From RQOF01 sp964461135 (GTDB lineage Bacteria; Calditrichota; Calditrichia; RBG-13-44-9), in contig CAYWTB010000016.1 in the NCBI GenBank assembly GCA_964461135.1, positions 1 through 64,000 on the forward strand: a DNA stretch of 64,000 bases, given 5' to 3'. The position numbers and the translations under genes are program-made. Within the stretch, counting starts at the first letter, position 1, and each line of letters opens with the position of its first letter. Shown piece after piece: positions 36,383 to 43,791 of this stretch. The notes beneath the pieces were generated by a model. The model did no database searches, was not told where the DNA came from, and was given only the letters and a program-made list of their open reading frames with translations.

Positions 36383-36422
36383 TGTTCCAAGCTCAGCTTG
36401 GAACCGCTGAGCTTGGAACATT
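36381..36422. repeat. REP-like palindrome overlapping a stop codon
   Basis: A 17-base arm (AATGTTCCAAGCTCAGC) is repeated perfectly inverted after an 8-base spacer (GCTGAGCTTGGAACATT). The left half alone is also a near-perfect palindrome (GTTCCAAGCT C AGCTTGGAAC). It overlaps the last two bases of the NlpC/P60 stop and abuts the terminator. It resembles the GTTCCAAGCT-type REP palindromes dispersed in other genomes. Confidence 0.7.
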
Positions 36423-36424
36423 AA

Positions 36425-36456
36425 AAAAAAGGCTGGCCATTAAGGCCAGCCTTTTT
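36425..36456. terminator. Bidirectional rho-independent terminator
   Basis: AAAAAGGCTGGCC / GGCCAGCCTTTTT form a perfect stem with loop ATTAA between convergent genes (NlpC/P60 ending 36382, cargo gene ending 36483). A-tract and T-tract flank the GC stem, so it can serve both directions. Confidence 0.92.
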
Positions 36457-36482
36457 ACATGACGCGGTTCGTGCCTCAATGA

Positions 36483-38837
36483 CTATCTCATGAGAGTCAT
36501 TTTGCGCGACTGGACAAAGCTGCCTGCTTTTATGGTATAGATATACATACCGCTGGCAACTTTAAGTCCGCTGTCGTTAGTGCCATCCCACAGAACTTTA
36601 TAAGATCCTGCCGGTGTGGATTCATTCACCAGCGTTCTCACTTTCTGTCCCAGAGCGTTGTAGATAACCACCTGCACATTTACTGCCTGAGGCAGATCAA
36701 AGGCTATCCAGGTTTCCGGGTTAAACGGATTAGGATAGTTCTGCTTCAAAGCAAAGGACTTGGGCAGGTTATTTCCATCATTAGTTATTCCCAGTGGTAC
36801 CGAGATTTCATCGGATAAGTTACCCTGGTTACCGTTGAAATCAAAAGCGACCACGCGATAGAAATATCCAGTTCCCTGTACGTTCTGATCAACGAATGAC
36901 AGACCGGTGGTTGTACCAACTTCCGTAGCTGGATCTGCGGCATTAAAGCCTGGCTGATCTCCCCTGCGAATTGAGTAATAGTTAATATCCGGATCAGGCG
37001 ATTCATTCCAGCTCAATTCCACATTGGAATCCATCACCCGCGCCTGCAGATTCAGGGGTGCAGTGGGAATCAGATTATCTTTGGACATACCCGTTTTGGG
37101 AAATGATTTCCAGTTCACATACGGATCCGGTGTATGAGAGGAGACCACGAAGGTTCCCTGGTAATCCACGCCATCGCCCAGGGTGGGCACCACGGCAGCA
37201 TAATAGGGAACCTGCACCGGTACCGTCGAGGCGACCTGCACCGGGTATTGGCCGGCATCAATTCTCCAGACTACATATTGTGAAATGGTTTCCTGTTCAA
37301 TATTTGCAGCCGATTCATCTATTCTGACCGGTACCAGCTTCATCCCGTTGATGGTCACATCCGGGAAAGCAAGGTCTTTTGGACCGAATACGGCGACAGG
37401 TATGGTTCCGTTATTTCCTGATACCTCATCCATTGGTACATCATCCTCAGATGCCTGCCAGATGGTCCAGACCTGACGACCCTGATCATTGGGTACATCG
37501 AGTACATTGGTAATAATAGCCTGGTTTCCCGGAATAAGATCCAGGATCACCAGTGGCTGTGGCGGAACTGTCTGAGTCAAACCGCGCGGTGTGCCCGTAT
37601 AAAGCACTTCATCTTCTCCGTCGCCATCCAGATTTGAAATAGCAAAAACATCATACTGTTGCGCAGCGGAAATCCCCTGATCAATAACGGTCAGTTCCCA
37701 GTTATTGGGATCGGTGATGGTTCCGCCCTGGTATTCGCAGCGATAAATAAGGCCGTTCGGAGTGGATTGGCGGGTACCAAAAACAAAGTCCAGATTCCCA
37801 TCATCATCGATATCACCGGCCGCACCGCCATAGGACCGATATCCGGCAGCAGGAACGTCCTTAATTTTACTGGCCAGCAAAGAGTCACCGGATTGCTGCA
37901 AAAGATAGATGTCATTATCAGCACTACTACCAAAAGAAGCAACAATAATCTCGGATGTGCCATTGTTGTCCACATCCACCACCTGTGCGGAATTCCATGA
38001 TCCAAGACCGGCTTTGGCTGAAAGAAGCTTAACCTGGAAAGAATCTCCCGGTGTTACATAGGCCACTTTATAGATATTACCATTGCTCTGAATCCCATAA
38101 ATGACATTGTCCATAACGGTCATATCATAAAATGTTCCGGTTACTCCACTGAATTCCAGGGTCCAGGTCTCAGTGCTGTCTGCCGCATCGGGAATATCAT
38201 CCACTGAATACACCTGGATTCCGTCTCCTGCGCGGCAACCGGCCACAAGTTCATCGACCTGGTCATCATCGACATCAGCCACCATCCAGCGGAAAGGCCG
38301 AAGATCTACCTGAGAACCGGTGGTGATGGTCCACTGGGCATTGGGACGCCAGGTGCCATCAGCATTTTCCACGCCCATGTTATCGCTGCCATCGCCCGGG
38401 GTTTCATAAACAACGATTCTTTCCGGATTGGGTTGCAATCCACCGCCAAAATTATTGCACGGACCCCAGATAATTTCCATTTTTCCATCTTTATCCAGGT
38501 CGCCGCTGGTGAGGGCGGGCCAGGTATTCTGGAAATTCAGCGGCAGGCGGGTGGACCATACCATCTGCCACATCCCCGCATCATCCTTTTCATATTTGTA
38601 AATACGGGGAACCAGATCATATCCAATAACATCATACCAGTCACTGTTTGCCGCATAAATTTCCACCCTTCCGTCTTCATCAAAATCAACTCCGCCAACA
38701 AAATAACCAAATCCTCCAACATCCAGCGTATCTTCCTGTATGGTGGCGGACCTGTCAAAACGATCCTGTGCCTGCACCGAAAAAACCATAAAAACCATTA
38801 AAGCAAATATTGCCAGAACATTCAAATAATACTTCAT
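36483..38837 (-). CDS. Secreted FG-GAP/VCBS calcium-loop repeat protein with fn3 and T9SS signal
   Basis: The 784-residue protein has a signal peptide at 1-23. At least six DxDxDG loops (DFDEDGRVEI, DLDKDGKMEI, DVDDDQVDEL, DVDNNGTSEI, DIDDDGNLDF, NLDGDGEDEV) indicate an integrin-like propeller that binds calcium. A fibronectin III domain follows (about 600-685; VELSWNESPDPDINYYSIRR), then a type A T9SS domain (NYPNPFNP near 702, ending KMTLMR). It is likely an adhesion or surface-binding cargo. It is the last gene of the third receptor module; GGGGGT precedes the ATG. The gap upstream carries a possible leader with consensus ribosome-binding site. Its nearest relative here is the gene at 48104. 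Confidence 0.82.
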   Translation of the reverse strand: MKYYLNVLAIFALMVFMVFSVQAQDRFDRSATIQEDTLDVGGFGYFVGGVDFDEDGRVEIYAANSDWYDVIGYDLVPRIYKYEKDDAGMWQMVWSTRLPLNFQNTWPALTSGDLDKDGKMEIIWGPCNNFGGGLQPNPERIVVYETPGDGSDNMGVENADGTWRPNAQWTITTGSQVDLRPFRWMVADVDDDQVDELVAGCRAGDGIQVYSVDDIPDAADSTETWTLEFSGVTGTFYDMTVMDNVIYGIQSNGNIYKVAYVTPGDSFQVKLLSAKAGLGSWNSAQVVDVDNNGTSEIIVASFGSSADNDIYLLQQSGDSLLASKIKDVPAAGYRSYGGAAGDIDDDGNLDFVFGTRQSTPNGLIYRCEYQGGTITDPNNWELTVIDQGISAAQQYDVFAISNLDGDGEDEVLYTGTPRGLTQTVPPQPLVILDLIPGNQAIITNVLDVPNDQGRQVWTIWQASEDDVPMDEVSGNNGTIPVAVFGPKDLAFPDVTINGMKLVPVRIDESAANIEQETISQYVVWRIDAGQYPVQVASTVPVQVPYYAAVVPTLGDGVDYQGTFVVSSHTPDPYVNWKSFPKTGMSKDNLIPTAPLNLQARVMDSNVELSWNESPDPDINYYSIRRGDQPGFNAADPATEVGTTTGLSFVDQNVQGTGYFYRVVAFDFNGNQGNLSDEISVPLGITNDGNNLPKSFALKQNYPNPFNPETWIAFDLPQAVNVQVVIYNALGQKVRTLVNESTPAGSYKVLWDGTNDSGLKVASGMYIYTIKAGSFVQSRKMTLMR

Positions 38838-38882
38838 TCTACCCCCTATTTTTTTGTTTAAATGAAGAAAAATATGATTTAA

Positions 38883-38915
38883 TTAAGTAATGATAAAATA
38901 AATTCCTTTTCCCAT
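38883..38915 (-). other. Possible ten-codon leader with consensus Shine-Dalgarno
   Basis: The minus strand reads GAGAAAGGAGGTG, C, then ATG and ten codons (MGKGIYFIIT) to TAA. It lies between the PorV-like gene and the cargo gene at 36483, in the same position as the leader at 11893-11967, and shares the 13-base string exactly. It may be a leader peptide or simply a conserved RNA element. Confidence 0.35.
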
Positions 38916-38963
38916 GCACCTCCTTTCTCGGTTGAAATTTCAAATTTCCGTTTATGATGACTG

Positions 38964-40010
38964 TTAATAACGTATGGCAAATGACACAAATTGAACATTA
39001 TTCAGGCGGCCGTAATCTGCCCAGCCGAAATCGAATTTCAGATGGGTTCCGGCCACATTATATTTCAAACCGGCACCGAAGGTCAGGCCCTGTTCACTGT
39101 TTTCCAAAAACAGAGATTTGTATCCGGCTCTTAAAAACAAGGTATTGCGTAAGCCCAGTTCCACACCACTATTTATATATTCTGAGTTATCATTAGGTTG
39201 ATTCCCGTCCACTGCCGCCAGCAGCTCGATATTTTCATTGGTGATAGCTTTCCATGCCAGGCCGAATTTTAGATTCAGCGGCAAATCATAACTCTCAATA
39301 CGATATTCTGCGGCCACATCGGAAACCGAGCCCGGCTGGTTCAGGGGATTATGGTTGATGAAAAGATCCCGGCCATCCAGCTTCATTTTGGTACCGAAAT
39401 TGGTAACGGCAGCACCCAGGGTTAAGCTTTTCACCGGCGTCTGGTACAGAATTCCCAGATCGAAAGCCGCCCCCCTGGCAGCCACATTGAATATTTTCTC
39501 CTGGATAAATTTCCCGGTAAAGCCGATGGAAAAGCGATCGGTCAGATTAATGGCATAACTGGCACCCAGTGCAATCATATTTGCATCCCATTTCTGGCCG
39601 GTGCCCTCGGGAGATTCAATGGTTCTCACATCCTCTTCGGGGGTGCGGAAGGAAATGACCTGCAAACCGATTGCACCGAAACCACTGAGGTTCATGGAAA
39701 CCGCTCCTACATCATAATTTGTTTCGGCCAGCCAGGACGCATGATTGAAAAATGCTTCTCCATTACCGATAACCCGTGATAAACCGGCAGGATTCCAGTA
39801 AACCGCCATCACATCGGTAGCCAGGGCTGTGTAGGCTCCGCCCATTCCTACTGGTCTGGCACCGGCTGCAATTTTCAGAAATTGTGCAGCTGTAGTACCC
39901 ACCCGGTTAATAGAAGATACCCCCTGCGAACTCGATTGGGAATATACCATTTCAGACAGCAACAACATGAGCAGGAAGCAGCAAATAAGAAAAATGCCCG
40001 ATTTCTTCAT
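38964..40010 (-). CDS. PorV/UPF0164-family outer-membrane barrel, copy 3
   Basis: The protein is about 348 residues: signal peptide, then GTTAAQFLKIAAGARPVGMG and DVMAVYWNPAGLSRV, the most canonical PorV/UPF0164 N-terminus of the three copies, and a barrel ending FVSFAIRY with an aromatic last residue. The frame extends upstream to 40076, but the ATG at 40010 starts the signal peptide (MKKSGIFLICCFLLMLLLSE) and is preferred. It lies 88 bp after the VPNPY protein. In T9SS, PorV-type barrels hand cargo to the surface-attachment machinery, so this copy may serve the cargo gene downstream (inference). Confidence 0.87.
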   Translation of the reverse strand: MKKSGIFLICCFLLMLLLSEMVYSQSSSQGVSSINRVGTTAAQFLKIAAGARPVGMGGAYTALATDVMAVYWNPAGLSRVIGNGEAFFNHASWLAETNYDVGAVSMNLSGFGAIGLQVISFRTPEEDVRTIESPEGTGQKWDANMIALGASYAINLTDRFSIGFTGKFIQEKIFNVAARGAAFDLGILYQTPVKSLTLGAAVTNFGTKMKLDGRDLFINHNPLNQPGSVSDVAAEYRIESYDLPLNLKFGLAWKAITNENIELLAAVDGNQPNDNSEYINSGVELGLRNTLFLRAGYKSLFLENSEQGLTFGAGLKYNVAGTHLKFDFGWADYGRLNNVQFVSFAIRY

Positions 40011-40098
40011 ATGATATCTCTCATTAAAAATACAACATTTCTGGTCCATAAACATTAAATTTTTCCGAAATCCCACTTTTTCTCACTGGATTTTTTGT

Positions 40099-43000
40099 TT
40101 ATTTAATGACGGCAAAACGGCCGATTTTAGTACCGATGCCCGGAGCATCAATGTGATAAATGTATACGCCATAGGCGATTTCCTGCGATTCGAACGTGAG
40201 CATATCCCAGAGCGCATAATTAGTCACATCATTTTTTTCAATGGTATCCACCAGCTCTCCCACTATGGTATAGATCCGGATCGTACATTTTTTAGGCAGG
40301 TTGCGGAACTCCAGCTTGCGGTCATCCCGGGAACCGGTAAATACGCCGGCAATTTCAGAACTGCTGTAGGCAATATAGGGATTTGGCACAACAATCACAT
40401 TATCCAGGACAGCTTTTCCCTGTTGCTGTTCAAATTTCACAGCTGTGGTTTCAAAGCTATACTTATCACCCAGCTCAAATGGCTTATTGGAAAACAACAG
40501 GAACTCATCTCCCTGCCCTGGATAAATGGGGGGCTCCACTACAATGCTGTCACCTCCGGAGGAAGATTCCAGAGTATCCACCACCGGCGGAGAGAATTTT
40601 ACCTGATAAGTGGTCAGGTCGCGTGCTACCCGAGTTGCCCCTGGCTGCAATAATATTATTGGTTCTCGCCAGTCCCAGCGTCTATTTCCGGTACCAGGTT
40701 CATTAATAAAGAAAGGCATTCTTTCGCCGGTTTCCGGGTTAATAATTTTAAAAGGCGTTTTTACCGGTATAAGTAAAGAGGAATCTGCAGGAGAGATAAG
40801 TTTACCGTTTTCTGTAGTATCGTAATCAACGAAATGGAATTCGTAATCAACCCGATAAGGTTTGCTCTCGTTAACATATGGCGCCAGACCGATTTTGGTA
40901 AATTTATCGGAGAAATTGGTATTGGTCTCAATGGAGGTAAAGCCGCTACGGCCTCCTTTGCTGCTCAGCGAATCCAGACCGACTTCTTCATTCTGAACCA
41001 GTATCTTGATGCCGTCAAAGACTGGATTGTCATCTTCGCTGTTCAGAGAGGTGCTGTTGGCTACAGGTTCAATCAGGAAGGTGGCATTAAACATGTTTCC
41101 GACCGGTAAAGCACCCTGGTATGCTCCCTTTATTCTGGCATTGATATAATCCATACGGTAACGACTGGTATCCACTGCATTACCGGCCTGGTCCGTAACA
41201 ATTACCGTATTTTCCCGGATCTGGGCATTATTATACAAATCCACATAAACGGTGTCTCTGGCCCGGAAGTTTACCATGCGGGGATCCAGATCAACCACCG
41301 AATAACCGGTAATGGTATCTGCCGAGTCCACCTCAAATTTTTCAAAGAGAATGTCATATTTTTTGTTCTCTTTTACTTCAAACGGATTTACAAACTCCAA
41401 CCAGACTTTCCCGGTAGAATTTCCCACATCCCGGGTGATTGCATTATCCATGGAATTGAGGGTGGGATCCTTATAACCGGAGGCAGGACCGTTGGGAATG
41501 GCCATGGCTGTATTCAAATCGAATGAAAACAGGCGGGTGACGGCATCTCGTTGTATAACGCGCTGGCATTCACTGGGTGCCAGTTTCGCATTAACGTCTC
41601 CATGATCATAAGAAGTGACCGCATAGAAATAGGGAACCCCGTTGATCACATTGTTGGAATCCACCAACACATGGACCAGCCCGGTATTCTGCCCCAGGTC
41701 ATAGCGTACACCGCGGCCCTCGTATTCAATGTCCGACAATCCCTGGTATTCATTAATCAGATCAAATTGGGCGCTAAGGCCGTTGGTCATTTTCAGCGGT
41801 TCGGAAAGGAAGGGAATTCCCCTGGAATCCGTGATGGTCTGGGTATCGTTAAAACTGTAATCCCGGCTGCGGTAAATGCGGTATCCCTCAAAGTCAAATC
41901 CCTTCTGCATACTGTCCGGATTAGCCCGGGCCACGAACGGATCAAAGGATGTTTCGGCACCGGTATCCCAGTACAGGGTGACTTTACGGTCTCCGGGAAC
42001 CGCAACCAGTTTAGGTTTCTTGGGAGCCTGGGCGAAACGATAGTCGGATTCGAAAACCTGTTGCGAAATCTCGGCATTATTTAACAGATCATCAAAATCG
42101 ACCCCCAGGAGCAGGGCGATCGAAAACCGCTGGCTCTGCCCGGGTTCCAGGCTGAAAGGGCCTGAACCATAGATAAAAACATTATCCGCCTCCTGGAGGA
42201 TAGATGGTGGCGGATCACCGGGCCGCTGGTTGTTGGTGGACATTTTTTCCCACATCAGTGCATCAGTTTTAGGCCTATTAACACTACCATATTCCAAGGC
42301 ATTAAAACTGGTTAATCCCAGCTGATCGGATTCGGCAATATCCAGAAAACCGAAATTGGGTTCCCCTCCCCCAAAACGCATACCGGGATCACGCGATTCA
42401 GAATAGGGTTCGCCGGTATCAAAAATGCTGTTTCCGTTTAAATCCGTGTAAAACAGTTGGGTCGGTTTTCCATCTCCTTCACCATAATCGTCAGTTCCAC
42501 TGATTCCATCAATGCCCACATCATCAAATTCCACCTCCCAGTCTCCATCTTCATCACCCGACCAGTGCAACTTGGGATCTCCGTACCGTCCTATGGGTCC
42601 GAAAATGAGCGAACCGGCAGCATTGGTCTGGCTTTCATCCAGCAGCCCGTCATTGTCATTGTCAAAGCCATCATTATCAATTCCGGGACTTTCCAGAAAA
42701 CGATAACCAAAATGGCCGGTGGGTTTAGAGAGCATTCCAATCGGTGGATTATCGTAAGCATAGAGCATATTACTGACATTCGGTCTATTGATATAGTCCG
42801 GATCAAATACAGATATAAAATCTGCATAGTCATCCTGATAATCCTGCCATCCACCCACGTGAGGATCACCAAACATTCCCAGGTAAACCTTATCCAGTCT
42901 TTTGGGACTGACATTGGTAATGGTATAGACCAGGAAGATAAGGTCTTCCGCCAGCGGGTTATTAAACTGGAATATACGGACTTGTAATTCCAGGCCCAGC

Positions 43001-43707
43001 CCTCTTTTGGAATCATCATCCAGGAAGGGATAATATGGAAATTCCTTGTTATCGAAATCATCCATGAAGTAGAATACTTCTTCATCCGGAGTGGTGGCGT
43101 CATCCCCCAGAAATGCCGGCCACACATAACGGCCCAGTACCAAGTTATACCAGTTTTCCGGCCAGCTGTCCGGCTTACCGTCACCATTTCTGTCCAGATC
43201 CGAAAATGTGGCGACCTCGTTGGAACTGGGGTCGGAAAATCCTTTTTTGGGTTCCCATCCCCACGGTTCGTCAGTTCCGGGATCGTAATCTCCATCTTCT
43301 CTCAGCAAAAATCCATCATCCACAATATGCAGGGTATCACCGTTCTCACCAATAACTTCTGCAGCAACCAGCGGGCCGAATTCAAAGGCATATCCCAGTT
43401 GGTTGGTACCTTTGGGCCATACCAGGTCTGTATTTGACTTTTCAGCATCGGGAGTGGAGATAGATCCTTTATTTGTCAGCAGAACCCGGATCTGGTTCCC
43501 TTCGATAATGGTTTTTTTCAGAACATCGTGTCCATTATCCTGCTGCTGTAACTTTTGAAGGGTTTTCCAGCGTTTTGCAAATACTTCGTGCTGTTCAGAA
43601 ACGGATAACTGTTTGAAATCCCGCGGTTGATCCTCACCATATACAAATTGATCAATCGCCATGATAAACATTACCATAAAAACAAATAAATATAATTTTT
43701 TACTCAT
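40099..43707 (-). CDS. Very large exported protein with VPNPY-type C-terminal domain, copy 3
   Basis: The 1202-residue protein has a signal peptide at 1-24 and a coiled or charged stretch (about 30-65). Acidic calcium-type loops (SDLDRNGDGKPDSW, DNDGFDNDNDGLLDE, DEDGDWEVEFDD) lie around 170-400, and an fn3-like domain near 570-690 (KVTLYWDTGAETS). The tail contains VIVVPNPYIAYSS, NLPKKCTIRIYTIVGELVDT and GVYIYHIDAPGIG, ending GRFAVIK. The tail and the place between receptor and PorV-like gene make it the counterpart of 14339 and 20599, though the body has diverged and is longer. Function unknown. GGGG precedes the ATG. Confidence 0.75.
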   Translation of the reverse strand: MSKKLYLFVFMVMFIMAIDQFVYGEDQPRDFKQLSVSEQHEVFAKRWKTLQKLQQQDNGHDVLKKTIIEGNQIRVLLTNKGSISTPDAEKSNTDLVWPKGTNQLGYAFEFGPLVAAEVIGENGDTLHIVDDGFLLREDGDYDPGTDEPWGWEPKKGFSDPSSNEVATFSDLDRNGDGKPDSWPENWYNLVLGRYVWPAFLGDDATTPDEEVFYFMDDFDNKEFPYYPFLDDDSKRGLGLELQVRIFQFNNPLAEDLIFLVYTITNVSPKRLDKVYLGMFGDPHVGGWQDYQDDYADFISVFDPDYINRPNVSNMLYAYDNPPIGMLSKPTGHFGYRFLESPGIDNDGFDNDNDGLLDESQTNAAGSLIFGPIGRYGDPKLHWSGDEDGDWEVEFDDVGIDGISGTDDYGEGDGKPTQLFYTDLNGNSIFDTGEPYSESRDPGMRFGGGEPNFGFLDIAESDQLGLTSFNALEYGSVNRPKTDALMWEKMSTNNQRPGDPPPSILQEADNVFIYGSGPFSLEPGQSQRFSIALLLGVDFDDLLNNAEISQQVFESDYRFAQAPKKPKLVAVPGDRKVTLYWDTGAETSFDPFVARANPDSMQKGFDFEGYRIYRSRDYSFNDTQTITDSRGIPFLSEPLKMTNGLSAQFDLINEYQGLSDIEYEGRGVRYDLGQNTGLVHVLVDSNNVINGVPYFYAVTSYDHGDVNAKLAPSECQRVIQRDAVTRLFSFDLNTAMAIPNGPASGYKDPTLNSMDNAITRDVGNSTGKVWLEFVNPFEVKENKKYDILFEKFEVDSADTITGYSVVDLDPRMVNFRARDTVYVDLYNNAQIRENTVIVTDQAGNAVDTSRYRMDYINARIKGAYQGALPVGNMFNATFLIEPVANSTSLNSEDDNPVFDGIKILVQNEEVGLDSLSSKGGRSGFTSIETNTNFSDKFTKIGLAPYVNESKPYRVDYEFHFVDYDTTENGKLISPADSSLLIPVKTPFKIINPETGERMPFFINEPGTGNRRWDWREPIILLQPGATRVARDLTTYQVKFSPPVVDTLESSSGGDSIVVEPPIYPGQGDEFLLFSNKPFELGDKYSFETTAVKFEQQQGKAVLDNVIVVPNPYIAYSSSEIAGVFTGSRDDRKLEFRNLPKKCTIRIYTIVGELVDTIEKNDVTNYALWDMLTFESQEIAYGVYIYHIDAPGIGTKIGRFAVIK

Positions 43708-43791
43708 AGCCCCGTTCCGGTTTAAAATCTGTTATTTATATCAGACACATTATTTTTTATTCTCCAAAATGCCTTATACCATCAACTTATA

